64,000 bases of DNA from an uncultured Ideonella sp. (GCA_946479475.1 CAMLGG010000001.1:9576-73575); one strand, 5' to 3'; numbered from the stretch's first letter, positions 35,173-47,458 are shown. Numbers and translations: made by a program. Notes: a model not told the origin generated them from the letters alone.

Positions 35173-35751
35173 TCAGTCGTCGACCCGGCCGAGGAGCCTG
35201 ATCTCGGCCAGCAGGGCGTCGAGGCCGGCGAGCAGCAGCTGCCTCGTCGTCTCGTCGGCGATCCGGCCGTCGGCCAGCTTCTTGTCGACGCCCGGGATGG
35301 CGAGGTGGGCCAGGGGCACCGGCCGGGCCAGCGTGGCCGCGAGCGCGTCGCGGATCTGGGCCTGGGCCCGCGCGCCTCCGAAGAGGCCGGGCGAGGTGGT
35401 GATGACCAGCGCCGGCTTGCCTTTCAGCGGCGAGGCGAAGCCGGGCCGCGAGACCCAGTCGATCGCGTTCTTCAGCACGCCCGGGATGCCGTAGTTGTAC
35501 TCGGGAGAGCAAACGACCAGGCCATCCGCTTCGGCAACGGCCTGCTTCAGGCGGCGCACTGCGTCCGGCATCGCGTCGCCCTCGAGGTCGGCGTTGTACG
35601 GAGGCACCTCATTCAGCAAGGCCAGGTCGAGCCGGGCCTTGTCCTCCAGCAGGGCGGGCAGCCCGCGAAGGACCGCGGTGCTGTTCGACGCCTGGCGCAG
35701 GCTGCCCGAGATGCCGAGCAGGCGCGGCACGGTGTGGCTGGAAGCCTTCAT
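35173..35751 (-). CDS. NADPH-dependent FMN reductase-like flavoprotein
   Basis: 192 residues, flavodoxin-like fold. Motifs: LLGISGSLRQASNSTAVLRG (FMN phosphate loop), ADGLVVCSPEYNYGIPGVLKNAIDW (family signature), KPALVITTSPGLFGGARAQ. Relatives reduce FMN, azo compounds or quinones with NAD(P)H. Last gene of the GntR-linked operon; its start overlaps the stop of the VOC gene (ATGA). It may supply reduced flavin or keep a quinone product reduced. Confidence 0.9.
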   Translation of the reverse strand: MKASSHTVPRLLGISGSLRQASNSTAVLRGLPALLEDKARLDLALLNEVPPYNADLEGDAMPDAVRRLKQAVAEADGLVVCSPEYNYGIPGVLKNAIDWVSRPGFASPLKGKPALVITTSPGLFGGARAQAQIRDALAATLARPVPLAHLAIPGVDKKLADGRIADETTRQLLLAGLDALLAEIRLLGRVDD

Positions 35752-36281
35752 CCCTGCTTCTCCTCGAAGCGGTCGGCCCACTGCCGCACCGGCAGGAAGG
35801 CCGGGTCGGCGCGGCACGCGGCCTCCGTCTCGGCCCAGATCTGCTCGTCGGGCTTCTCCAGGTCCAGCGGGTCGCCATGCGGCTGCGGCACGTACCAGGG
35901 CGTGTCGAGATAGACCTCGATGGTGTTGCCCTCCGGATCGGCGAAGTAGATGGACAGCGCGTTGCCGTGGTTCAGGCCCCGCATCTGGCTGGCGCCGCCG
36001 GCCAGTGCTTCGGCGCGCACGCGGCGCAGGTCGTCGAGGGTCCCGACCTTGAACGACAGCTGCATCACGGTGCTGGGCGTGTCCGCCGCGCGGCCCGCGG
36101 CCAGCACGAGCTGGTGATGCTGCGACGCCGAGCCGCTCAGGAAGTGCAGGGGGAACTTGAACGTGCCGCCTATGCCGCGGTCCGTCAGGCGAAGGCCGAA
36201 GACCTGGGTGTAGAACCGGGTCATCGCCTCGATGTCTCGCACGAAGATGCCGAAGTGCGAAAGCTGCGGGATGGCGCTCAT
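35748..36281 (-). CDS. VOC-superfamily protein, extradiol dioxygenase-like
   Basis: 177 residues with two beta-alpha-beta-beta-beta modules. Possible metal ligands match the vicinal-oxygen-chelate pattern: His in LSHFGIFVRDIEAMTRFYTQ (about residue 9), His in SQHHQLVLAAG (about 57) and Glu in NTIEVYLDTPWYV (about 121). This His-His-Glu set fits a single-domain iron- or manganese-dependent ring-cleavage enzyme. In an operon with an FAH-family hydrolase, cleavage of an aromatic diol is a reasonable inference, but glyoxalase-like roles are possible. Confidence 0.85.
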   Translation of the reverse strand: MSAIPQLSHFGIFVRDIEAMTRFYTQVFGLRLTDRGIGGTFKFPLHFLSGSASQHHQLVLAAGRAADTPSTVMQLSFKVGTLDDLRRVRAEALAGGASQMRGLNHGNALSIYFADPEGNTIEVYLDTPWYVPQPHGDPLDLEKPDEQIWAETEAACRADPAFLPVRQWADRFEEKQG

Positions 36282-36295
36282 GGCGGGTCTCTTTC

Positions 36296-37288
36296 TCAGG
36301 GGTGCAGGATGATCTTGCCGACCGTGTCGGCAGCGTCGAGGAGGGCATGGGCCCGGCGGGCTTCGGCCAGCGGCAGCAAGGTCGCCCGGGGCGCGCGGAC
36401 GCTGCCTGCGGCCATCGCCTCGATCGCCGACTGCATCAGGCCCCGGCGCTGGGCGGGATCGGCGTCGAAGGTGTGCATGGAGAACACGCGCACCGCCAGG
36501 CTGCGGCCCAGCAGCGCGCGCAATTCGGCGAAGACATCGGTGCTGGGCATGCCCGCGACCACGTTGTAGGAGACCGCCAGGCCGAGCGGCGCCAGCGCCC
36601 GCAGGCACTCGATGAAGAGCGTGCCGCCGATGGGATCGACGGCCAGGTCGACGCCGCGGCCGGACGTCGCATCCATCACCTGCGCGGCCAGGCCCGGCGC
36701 CGCCGGATCGAGCACGACGTCGGCGCCGTTGTCGCGCGCGAAGTCCCGCTTGACGGGCGTGCTGGCGGTCGCGATCACCTGCCAGCCGCGGGACCGCGCG
36801 AGCTGCGCCATGGCGGAAGCGACCCCGCCCGCCGCGCCGGTCAGCAGCACCGACCGCGGCGCCGTCGCGCCGCCGCATCCGAACAGCAGCGCCTGCGCGA
36901 GCTGGAAGTTCGGCAGGCTCACGGCATCGTCGAACGAGATCGCGTCGGGCAGCCGGTACAGCGCTTGGGCCGGTGCCACGGCGTACTCCGCATAGCAGCC
37001 CCCGCGCTGCGGCAGCTCCCGCGAGCTGAGCAGCACCCGCTGCCCCGGCTCGACGCCCTGCACCCCGGGGCCCACCGCGTCGACGACGCCGGCCATCTCG
37101 TTGCCCGGGATGGCCGGCAGCGGCGGCATCCACTTGTAGCGGCCCGTGCGGATGAGCACATCGGGCCTTCCGACGCCGATGGCCATCGCGCGCACGCGGG
37201 CCTCGCCGGGACCGGGCACAGGCATCGGCAGCTCGCCGGCCTCCAGCGCCTCGGGCCCGCCCGGGGCATGGACGAGGATCGCCTTCAT
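36296..37288 (-). CDS. Medium-chain quinone oxidoreductase-type dehydrogenase
   Basis: 330 residues. GroES-like N-terminus (VHAPGGPEALEAGELPMPVP, MPPLPAIPGNEMAGVVDAVG) and nucleotide-binding domain with SVLLTGAAGGVASAMAQLAR. The structural and catalytic zinc cysteines of alcohol dehydrogenases are missing, as in the NADPH quinone oxidoreductase subgroup. It probably reduces a C=C or quinone. The ATG overlaps the stop of the upstream DUF1185 gene (TGATG), so the two are coupled. Confidence 0.9.
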   Translation of the reverse strand: MKAILVHAPGGPEALEAGELPMPVPGPGEARVRAMAIGVGRPDVLIRTGRYKWMPPLPAIPGNEMAGVVDAVGPGVQGVEPGQRVLLSSRELPQRGGCYAEYAVAPAQALYRLPDAISFDDAVSLPNFQLAQALLFGCGGATAPRSVLLTGAAGGVASAMAQLARSRGWQVIATASTPVKRDFARDNGADVVLDPAAPGLAAQVMDATSGRGVDLAVDPIGGTLFIECLRALAPLGLAVSYNVVAGMPSTDVFAELRALLGRSLAVRVFSMHTFDADPAQRRGLMQSAIEAMAAGSVRAPRATLLPLAEARRAHALLDAADTVGKIILHP

Positions 37289-37866
37289 CAGCGCTGCCCG
37301 TCGTGCACGCTGACCTGCTCCTTGCGCAGGCCGCCCAGTCGTTCGTGGATGCGGCCGCCATCGGCCATCGCCAGCGCGAAGAAGATCTCGTCGGGCCGCG
37401 GGCCATCCTGCACGCCCACCTCCATCGCGTTGAAGTGGCTGCGAACGTAGGCCGCATGGATGTAGTGCAGCGGGACCATCAGCCGATAGCCGGTCGCCGC
37501 CACGGCCTTGGCGGCCGGCACGATGGCCTTGGGCTCGCCCAGCACCGAGCGCATCGCCCAGCCGCCGGCCTCGTGCCAGACGGCGCCGTGCTCGAGCTCG
37601 CCGTTCACTCCGACGATCGCCGCCTTGCCGTAGGCCTCGACGCGGTCGCGGCCGAGCACGGCGGCCGCCTCCTCCGCGAGCTCGCGGCCCAGTCCCCGCA
37701 GCTCGGCCATGAAGGGCAGCAGGTCGGGTTCGTAGCGGCCCGCGTAGGGATTGCGGACGACCGCCCCCGCGGCCACCAGGCGCAGGGGCACGGCCGCGGC
37801 CGGCCCGCCCTCGTGGTGGATCGTCTCCACGCTCAGCACCTTCTTGCGGATCTGGATCAGGGACAT
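37288..37866 (-). CDS. AA_synth (DUF1185) family protein
   Basis: 192 residues starting MSLIQIRKKVLSVETIHHEG, behind AAGGAG. Conserved family stretches include AAGAVVRNPYAGRYEPDLLP, YGKAAIVGVNGELEHGAVWH and LHYIHAAYVRSHFNAMEVGV. The family has known crystal structures but no firmly assigned reaction that I know of, despite the name amino acid synthesis. It recurs in Burkholderiales operons for degradation of aromatic or heterocyclic acids. Here it sits between a Bug receptor and an oxidoreductase. The longer frame from 37926 is Arg-rich and unlikely. Confidence 0.85.
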   Translation of the reverse strand: MSLIQIRKKVLSVETIHHEGGPAAAVPLRLVAAGAVVRNPYAGRYEPDLLPFMAELRGLGRELAEEAAAVLGRDRVEAYGKAAIVGVNGELEHGAVWHEAGGWAMRSVLGEPKAIVPAAKAVAATGYRLMVPLHYIHAAYVRSHFNAMEVGVQDGPRPDEIFFALAMADGGRIHERLGGLRKEQVSVHDGQR

Positions 37867-37883
37867 CTCGCGCTCCTTCCGGT

Positions 37884-38846
37884 TCAAAGCCGCGCGATCC
37901 TGGCGTCGGCGACGACCTGGGACCACTTCTTCAGCTCGGCGGCCACCATGGCCGTCATCTCCTGAGGCGTGCTGCCGCGCGCTTCGCCCCCCATCTCGGC
38001 CAGGCGGGCCTTGACCGTGTCGGCCTGCAAGGCGAGCTGCGTCTGCGCGTGCAGGCGCTCGACGATGGGCTGGGGCGTCCCCGCGGGCAGCATCCAGCCG
38101 GCCCAGGATGTCACATCGAAGCCGGCCACGCCCTGCTCGGCCACCGTCGGCACCTCCGGCATGGCCGGCCAGCGCTTCGCCGCGGTGGTCGCGAGCGCGC
38201 GCAGCTTGCCGGCCTTCAGGTGCGCGAGCACGGCGGTCGGCGGCGCGATGACGATCGGGATCTCGCCGCCGAGCAGCCCGGTCACCGAAGCCGCATCGCC
38301 CCGGAAGGGCACGTGCAGCAGCTTCACGCCCGCCATCTTCGACAACAGCTCGCCGATCAGGTGGTGGGTCGAGCCGACGCCTGCCGTGCCGTAGGCGACG
38401 CTCTCCGGCGCGGCCTTCGCCGCCGCGAGCACTTCGGCCAGGCTCGAGAACTTCGACCCCACCGGCGTCACGACGAGGAAGGGGAAGAAGGTGACGGTGG
38501 AGACCATCTGGAAGCTGTCGACCGTCTTGTACGGCAGCTTCTCGTACAGCGCGCCGGCCACCGCGTGGCCGCCGGTGGCCAGCAGCATGGTGTAGCCGTC
38601 CGGCGTGGCGCGCGCCGTGGCCGCCGAGGCGAGCGTGCCGCCGGCACCGGCGACGGCCTCCACGAGGATGGGCTGCCCGAGCCCCTTGGCCATCTCGGTG
38701 CCCACGACCCGCGCGATTGCGTCGGCGTTGCCGCCGGCTGCGAAGCCCTGCAGGGCCTTGATCGGCCGGGCCGGCCAGGCCTGCGCGCGGGCGGCCGGCC
38801 AGGCCAGCGTGCCCAGCGCTGCGGCAGTGAAGCTGCGACGTTGCAT
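37884..38846 (-). CDS. Bug/TctC-type periplasmic binding protein
   Basis: 320 residues. The N-terminus MQRRSFTAAALGTLAWPAARAQA has the twin-arginine look (RRSFT), so Tat export is possible. Mature features: KALQGFAAGGNADAIARVVG, VEAVAGAGGTLASAATARATPDG, VAYGTAGVGSTHHLIGELL, WAGWMLPAGTP. Ten bases after the FAH-family gene. Third Bug protein of the window; presumably binds the acid degraded by this operon. Confidence 0.92.
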   Translation of the reverse strand: MQRRSFTAAALGTLAWPAARAQAWPARPIKALQGFAAGGNADAIARVVGTEMAKGLGQPILVEAVAGAGGTLASAATARATPDGYTMLLATGGHAVAGALYEKLPYKTVDSFQMVSTVTFFPFLVVTPVGSKFSSLAEVLAAAKAAPESVAYGTAGVGSTHHLIGELLSKMAGVKLLHVPFRGDAASVTGLLGGEIPIVIAPPTAVLAHLKAGKLRALATTAAKRWPAMPEVPTVAEQGVAGFDVTSWAGWMLPAGTPQPIVERLHAQTQLALQADTVKARLAEMGGEARGSTPQEMTAMVAAELKKWSQVVADARIARL

Positions 38847-38856
38847 GGCTTGCCTC

Positions 38857-39717
38857 CTAGGCCTGCGCGACCACGGGGTTGCGAAGGGTGCCGATGCGCT
38901 CGATCTCGACCTCGACCACGTCGCCCGGCTTCATGAAGCGCTGGGGCTGGCGGCTCCAGCCCACCCCGGCCGGCGTGCCGGTGGCGATGACGTCGCCCGG
39001 CACGAGCGTGAAGATGGTCGAGGCATAGGCGATCAGCCGCGGCACCGAGAAGATCATGTGGCCGGTGTGGCTGTCCTGCACCGTCTCGCCGTTCAGCCGG
39101 GTCTGCAGCCGCAGCGGCATGCCGGGCTCGATCTCGTCGGCGGTGACCATCCAGGGGCCGAAGGGCCCGGTGCCCTCGAAGTTCTTGCCCGAGGCGATCT
39201 GCTTGGCGTGGAACTGCCATTCGCGCACGCTGACGTCGTTGTAGATCGAGTAGCCGGCCACGTGCTCCCAGGCCCGCTCTTGCGGGATGTCGCGGCCGGG
39301 CTTGCCGATGATCACGGCGAGCTCGCCCTCCCAATCCAGCGTGCCCGAGACGCGTGGCCGCACGACCGGCTCGCCGTGCCCGACCTGCGAGCGCCACACG
39401 CGCAGGAAGATCGGCGGCTCCTCGGAAAGCTCGCGCTGCATGCCGGCGGCGATGACCTCCTGGTGGTGGTCCATGTAGTTGCGCACCGCGCAGACGATCT
39501 TCTCCGGCCGCGGGATCACCGGCAGGAAGTGCAGGCCTTCCAGCGGCAGCTCGGCCCGCAGGCCCTCCAGCAGGCCCGCGCGGCGCTCGAAGGCCTCGCT
39601 GGCGATGAACTCGGCCAGCGTGGCGCAGCCGGTGCGGGCGGACAGCGAGGCCACGCCGTCGCCGACGACGGCGCCCCAATCCTCACGGCCCTCACGAAGG
39701 TAGGAAAGCAATCTCAT
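38857..39717 (-). CDS. Fumarylacetoacetate hydrolase-family enzyme
   Basis: 286 residues, first gene of the operon. The FAH fold is recognised by EKIVCAVRNYMDHHQEV, the metal-binding acidic set in EPPIFLRVWRSQVGHGEPVV and LDWEGELAVIIGKPGRDI, HVAGYSIYNDVSVREWQ, GPFGPWMVTADEI and GDVIATGTPAGVGWSR. Family members cleave C-C bonds of acylpyruvates or hydrate/decarboxylate 2-oxo-dienoates after ring cleavage, which fits the VOC gene in the same operon. Start MRLLSYLREG (39715-39717). Confidence 0.92.
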   Translation of the reverse strand: MRLLSYLREGREDWGAVVGDGVASLSARTGCATLAEFIASEAFERRAGLLEGLRAELPLEGLHFLPVIPRPEKIVCAVRNYMDHHQEVIAAGMQRELSEEPPIFLRVWRSQVGHGEPVVRPRVSGTLDWEGELAVIIGKPGRDIPQERAWEHVAGYSIYNDVSVREWQFHAKQIASGKNFEGTGPFGPWMVTADEIEPGMPLRLQTRLNGETVQDSHTGHMIFSVPRLIAYASTIFTLVPGDVIATGTPAGVGWSRQPQRFMKPGDVVEVEIERIGTLRNPVVAQA

Positions 39718-39758
39718 GGCGGCTCCAGGGTTCGACGAAGGAATGGGCGCAAAGATAA

Positions 39759-39774
39759 GTTTTATGCACAAAAC
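39759..39774. promoter_or_regulatory. Candidate GntR/FCD operator
   Basis: Inverted repeat GTTTT-ATGCAC-AAAAC in the AT-rich part of the 119-base gap between the divergent FAH-family and GntR genes. A related half-site (GGCACAAA) follows at about 39783-39790. On the minus strand the repeat overlaps a plausible -10 of the FAH operon, which fits repression. Confidence 0.55.
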
Positions 39775-39836
39775 GTGGGATAGGCACAAACCCTGAAGTC
39801 GTCGGCGACCCGGCGCAGGCGACAATTCGCGCGCCC

Positions 39837-40538
39837 ATGAACGAAATCGAAGCCACCGCCGAGAACGGCGCGCCGCTGGCCGAGCGCGCCTACCAGGACC
39901 TGCGCCGCGCGCTCGTGCGGGGTGATTTCGAGCCTGGCGCGAGGCTGCGCATCGATGAGCTCGCGCGTCGGTTCGAGGTCAGCAGCAGCCCCTTGCGCGA
40001 GGCCCTGAACCGCCTGGCGCAGCAGGGCCTGGTGCGCATCCTGGAGAACCGCGGCTTCCGCGTCGCGCCGCTCACGGCCGAGGGCGTGAGCGACCTGGCG
40101 CGCGTGCGCCTGCTGGTCGAGTGCGAGGCCCTGCGCGATTCCATCGCGCATGGCGACGACGGCTGGGAGGCCCAGGCGGTCGCGGCCGGCCATGCGCTGG
40201 CCCTGGCCGAGCGAAGGCTCGGCGACGGCGTCCGTGCCCTGGACGACGACTGGTCAAGCCGCCATCGCCGCTTCCACCTCAGCCTCTACGCGGCCTGCAC
40301 TTCACCCTTGCTGCTCGACCTGGCGGACGTGCTGTTCGACAACGCCGAGCGCTATCGCCGCTGGGCGGCCCGCTACCGGCAATCTCCCCGCAAGAAGCAC
40401 GACGAGCACCAGCAACTCCTTTCGGCCGTCGTGGCGCGCGATGCGGACAAGGCCGTGTCGCTGCTGGCCACCCACATCACCCGTACCGAGCAGTTGGTCG
40501 TCGCCACCTTGCACGGCGCCGGCGGCAAGCTGAGCTGA
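39837..40538 (+). CDS. GntR-family regulator, FCD subgroup
   Basis: 233 residues. N-terminal winged helix (AERAYQDLRRALVRGDFEPG, LRIDELARRFEVSSSPLREA, ENRGFRVAPLTAEGV) and an all-helical FCD effector domain with metal-binding-type residues (RRFHLSLYAAC, DEHQQLLSAVVARD, HITRTEQL). FCD regulators respond to carboxylic acids. Divergent from the FAH/Bug operon it probably controls. GACAAT (39821-39826) lies ten bases before the ATG and no ribosome site is visible, so the leader may be only a few bases. Confidence 0.92.
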   Translation: MNEIEATAENGAPLAERAYQDLRRALVRGDFEPGARLRIDELARRFEVSSSPLREALNRLAQQGLVRILENRGFRVAPLTAEGVSDLARVRLLVECEALRDSIAHGDDGWEAQAVAAGHALALAERRLGDGVRALDDDWSSRHRRFHLSLYAACTSPLLLDLADVLFDNAERYRRWAARYRQSPRKKHDEHQQLLSAVVARDADKAVSLLATHITRTEQLVVATLHGAGGKLS

Positions 40539-40542
40539 TCGT

Positions 40543-41496
40543 TCAGGCGTTTCGTGCGGTGCCGCGCCGGCCGCTCGACGGGCCGCCGGCCCCGCGCCAG
40601 CGCGGCAGCGTCGCCTCGAGGTGCTCGCTGAAGCCGATGACGGCTGGCGAGAGCGTGCGGCGCAAGGGGCGGTACAGGCAGATCGTGCGCACCGTCTCCG
40701 GCTCCAGCACGCGACGCTGGACCAGCCCGAAGCTCTCGGCCATCACGCCCACGTAGGCCGGTGCGAGCGTGGCCGCGAGGCCCTGGGCGACGATGCCCAG
40801 CGCCGTCGAGGTGTTGTCCACCACGTCGACCGGGGTGACGCGCACGTCCTCGGGCGCATTGAGCTGCATCTGGGCCACGCTGCGCTCGTGGTCCCGGCCG
40901 GCCGCCACCAATGCCTGGCCGCGCAGGTCCGACCAGGTCAGGCTCTTTCGGCGCGCCAGCGGATGGCTCCTGGCGCACCACAGCACCCAGGGGCTGTCGA
41001 ACACGGGCACGCGCTCGACCTCCGGGCCGGTCGGCCTGTCGGGACCGATGGCGAGGTCGACGTCGCCGGCGCCCACGCTGTCGACGAGCGAGTCGACCGG
41101 CACGTCCCGCACACGCACCACGACCTTGGGCCGCAGCGCCTGGTAGGCCTTGATCGCCTCGGGCACGGCCGTGGCGGCGAGCACCATGGGCGCGGCGATC
41201 CGGACCACGCCGGTGGCGCGGTTGCGCACGTCGTCGGCCGCGCTCTCGGCCGCGTGGACGTGCCGCAGCAGCGTCTGCGCCGAGGGAAGGAAGTCCCTCC
41301 CCGCACTCGAGAGCGCGACGCGCCGTGTCGTGCGGTCGAAGAGCCGGAAGCCGAGGATGCCTTCGAGCTCGGCCACCAGCTGGCTCACCGCCTGGGCCGT
41401 GAGCCCCAGGCGGTCGGCCGCGGCGCTGAAGCTGTGCAGGTCGGCGACCGAGGCGAGGGCCTCGATCTGGCGGAGGGTGAACCGCGTCAGGGGCAT
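40543..41496 (-). CDS. LysR-type regulator divergent from the FAD-oxidoreductase
   Basis: 317 residues. HTH: RQIEALASVADLHSFSAAAD, TAQAVSQLVAELEGILGFRL, DRTTRRVALSSAGRDF. Effector domain from about residue 90 (GVVRIAAPMVLAATAVPEAI). The C-terminus ends in a Pro/Gly/Arg tail. 84 bases separate its start from the FAD-oxidoreductase, its likely target. Ends four bases from the convergent GntR gene. Confidence 0.9.
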   Translation of the reverse strand: MPLTRFTLRQIEALASVADLHSFSAAADRLGLTAQAVSQLVAELEGILGFRLFDRTTRRVALSSAGRDFLPSAQTLLRHVHAAESAADDVRNRATGVVRIAAPMVLAATAVPEAIKAYQALRPKVVVRVRDVPVDSLVDSVGAGDVDLAIGPDRPTGPEVERVPVFDSPWVLWCARSHPLARRKSLTWSDLRGQALVAAGRDHERSVAQMQLNAPEDVRVTPVDVVDNTSTALGIVAQGLAATLAPAYVGVMAESFGLVQRRVLEPETVRTICLYRPLRRTLSPAVIGFSEHLEATLPRWRGAGGPSSGRRGTARNA

Positions 41497-41580
41497 GGGG
41501 CGGATTATCAGGCTGTGCTTGAAGAAGGCCCTTGAATCGTTGATTGTGGAAGGCGCCGCATCTTTGCGAGACTTGCCCGG

Positions 41581-43002
41581 ATGAACCTGGACGAACTGCG
41601 CGCCGCCTTCTCGGGGCGCCTGCACAACTCGCCGGCCGACATGGCCGCCTTCCTGACCGACTGGCGCGGCAAGTGGACCGGCCGCGCGCTGGCCGTGGCG
41701 CAGCCGGATGCCACGGCCGACGTGGCCGCCATCCTGCGCTGGTGCCACGAGCACCGCGTGCCGGTCGTCCCGCAGGGCGGCAACACCGGCCTGTCCGGCG
41801 GCAGCACGCCCGACGAGAGCGGCCGCGCGCTGGTCCTCTCGCTCACCCGTCTGAACCGCCTGCGCGGCATCGACGCGCTGAACAACACGATGGTCGTCGA
41901 GGCCGGCGCCACGCTGGCGCAGGTGCAGGAGTGGGCGCGCGAGGCCGGCCGGCTCTTCCCGCTGAGCCTGGCCGCAGAGGGCAGCTGCACGATAGGCGGC
42001 AACCTGGCGACGAACGCCGGCGGCGTGCAGGTGCTGCGCTACGGCAACGCCCGTGAACTGTGCCTGGGTCTGGAGGTCGTGACGGCCGAAGGCGAGGTGT
42101 GGGATGGCCTGCGCGCCCTTCGCAAGGACAACACCGGCTACGACCTGCGCGACCTGTTCATCGGCAGCGAGGGCACGCTGGGCGTGATCACCGCCGCCAC
42201 CCTGAAGCTGCACCCGCTGCCGGCCGCGCAGGTGGCGGCCTTCGTCGCCGTCCCGCAGCCCGAAGCCGCGGTGCAGTTGCTGCAGCTGGCGCAGTCGCGC
42301 CTCGGCCCGGCGCTCACGGCCTTCGAGCTGATGGGCGACACCTGCCTGCGGCTGGTGGAAAGGCACGTGCCGTCGGCCCGGCTGCCGCTGGCCGAGCGGT
42401 CGCCCTGGTACGTGCTGCTGGAGCTGAGCGACAGCCGTGGCGAGGCCGAGGCCGCGCAGGCGATCGAGGGCCTGCTCGAGGCCGCGATGGAGCAGGGCCT
42501 GGCGACGGACGCAGCGCTGTCGAGCAGCCTGGCGCAGTTCCAGGCCCTGTGGGCGCTGCGCGAGGACATCTCCGAATCGCAGGGCGCCGAGGGCCGGACC
42601 ATCAAGCACGACATCTCCCTGCCGATCTCGCGCATCCCGGGATTCATGGCCAGCACCGGGGCCGCCATCGAGCGCGAGTTCCCCGGCCAGCGCCTGGTCG
42701 TCTTCGGGCACCTGGGCGACGGCAACCTGCACTACAACGTCTCGCCCGCCGCCGACCGGGTCGGCGCCGAGCATGCGGCGGAGTTCGTGGCGCTGGAGGG
42801 GCCGATGAACCGGCTCGTCCACGACGCGGTGGCGGCGCACGGCGGGTCGATCTCCGCCGAGCACGGGCTCGGGGTGCTGCGGCGCGACGAATCCGCGCGC
42901 TACAAGTCGGCGGTCGAGATGAAGCTCATGCGTGCCGTGAAGACGGCGTTCGATCCACGGGGTCTGATGAATCCGGGCAAGGTCCTGGGGAGCCAGCCAT
43001 GA
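41581..43002 (+). CDS. FAD-linked D-2-hydroxyacid dehydrogenase (GlcD/D2HGDH type)
   Basis: 473 residues. PCMH-type FAD domain (VPVVPQGGNTGLSGGSTPDE, LAAEGSCTIGGNLATNAGGV, DLRDLFIGSEGTLGVITAAT) and FAD-oxidase C-terminal domain (FGHLGDGNLHYNVSP with metal-binding His, SAEHGLGVLRRDE). The family oxidises D-lactate, D-2-hydroxyglutarate or glycolate. Single-subunit length and motifs favour the D-lactate/D-2-hydroxyglutarate group. Coupled by ATGA overlap to a PanE-like reductase, so a 2-hydroxy/2-oxo acid pathway is likely. Confidence 0.92.
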   Translation: MNLDELRAAFSGRLHNSPADMAAFLTDWRGKWTGRALAVAQPDATADVAAILRWCHEHRVPVVPQGGNTGLSGGSTPDESGRALVLSLTRLNRLRGIDALNNTMVVEAGATLAQVQEWAREAGRLFPLSLAAEGSCTIGGNLATNAGGVQVLRYGNARELCLGLEVVTAEGEVWDGLRALRKDNTGYDLRDLFIGSEGTLGVITAATLKLHPLPAAQVAAFVAVPQPEAAVQLLQLAQSRLGPALTAFELMGDTCLRLVERHVPSARLPLAERSPWYVLLELSDSRGEAEAAQAIEGLLEAAMEQGLATDAALSSSLAQFQALWALREDISESQGAEGRTIKHDISLPISRIPGFMASTGAAIEREFPGQRLVVFGHLGDGNLHYNVSPAADRVGAEHAAEFVALEGPMNRLVHDAVAAHGGSISAEHGLGVLRRDESARYKSAVEMKLMRAVKTAFDPRGLMNPGKVLGSQP

Positions 43003-43982
43003 AAGTCTGCATCGTCGGTGCCGGGGCCATCGGTGGCTTCATCGGCACCCGTCTGGCCGCCGCCGGTGGCGCACAGGTCAGTGCCCTGGCCCGGGGGGCC
43101 ACCCTGGCCGCTCTTCGCGAGCAGGGGTGGCGCCTGGAGACCGCCCAGGGCCTCGTGCAGGCCCCTGCCCACGCCAGCGAGCGGGCGGGCGAACTGGGCC
43201 GGCAGGACCTGGTGGTCATCGCCGTCAAGGGGCCGGCACTGCCCCAGGTGGCCCAGGCCATTGCGCCCCTGCTCGGCCCGCGGACCGTGGTCCTGCCCGC
43301 GATGAATGGCGTGCCCTGGTGGTTCTGCCAGGGCGTTCCGGGGTTCGCCGGAACCGCGCTCGAAAGCGTCGATCCCGGCGGCGCGATCGCCTCGGCGATC
43401 CCTTTCGAGCAGGTTCTGGGCTGCGTCGTGCATGCGAGCACCTCGATGCCGGAGCCGGGCCTGGTCCGGCACCGGATGGGCCAGGGCCTCATCGTCGGCG
43501 AGCCCCGCGGCGGCCTCAGCGAGCGGGCGCAGGCGGTGGTGGACCTGCTCGCGGCCGCGGGCTTCGACGCCGCGCACAGCGAGAACGTGCGCTACGACGT
43601 CTGGTACAAGCTCTGGGGCAACCTGACGATGAATCCGGTGAGCGCCCTCACCGGGGCCACCATCGACCAGGTCCTGGCCGACCCGCTGGTGCGCGAGTTC
43701 TGCTCGGCGGCGATGAGCGAAGCAGCGGCCATCGGCCGGCGCATCGGCTGCCCGATCGAGCAGACGCCGGAGGACCGCCACGCCGTCACTGCCAGGCTCG
43801 GCGCCTTCAAGACCTCCATGCTGCAGGACGTGGAGGCCGCGCGCCCGATCGAGCTGGACGCCATCGTCACGGCAGTGCACGAAATAGGGGGGCGGCTGGG
43901 CGTGCCCATGCCGGCCATCGGCGCCCTGCTCGGGCTCACCCGCTTGTTCGCCCGCACGCGCGGCCTCTATCCCACAGCCTGA
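42999..43982 (+). CDS. Ketopantoate reductase-family (PanE/ApbA-like) dehydrogenase
   Basis: 327 residues. N-terminal Rossmann domain (MKVCIVGAGAIGGFIGTRLA), VIAVKGPALPQVAQAIAPLL, then the helical C-terminal domain with YKLWGNLTMNPVSALTGATI (catalytic Lys region) and PIELDAIVTAVHEIGGRLGV. The family reduces 2-dehydropantoate with NADPH, but many paralogues act on other 2-oxo acids. Its place behind a D-2-hydroxyacid dehydrogenase rather than pan genes argues for such a paralogue. Confidence 0.88.
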   Translation: MKVCIVGAGAIGGFIGTRLAAAGGAQVSALARGATLAALREQGWRLETAQGLVQAPAHASERAGELGRQDLVVIAVKGPALPQVAQAIAPLLGPRTVVLPAMNGVPWWFCQGVPGFAGTALESVDPGGAIASAIPFEQVLGCVVHASTSMPEPGLVRHRMGQGLIVGEPRGGLSERAQAVVDLLAAAGFDAAHSENVRYDVWYKLWGNLTMNPVSALTGATIDQVLADPLVREFCSAAMSEAAAIGRRIGCPIEQTPEDRHAVTARLGAFKTSMLQDVEAARPIELDAIVTAVHEIGGRLGVPMPAIGALLGLTRLFARTRGLYPTA

Positions 43983-44077
43983 CCGGGCCGGTGGCCGGGC
44001 GGCTGCGGGACGACCCGCTTGCAGGCGCCGGCAGAAAGTTCACACTCGCCTGCAGTCGCGCAGTCTTGCAGACGAGG

Positions 44078-47458
<3,381 letters not shown>

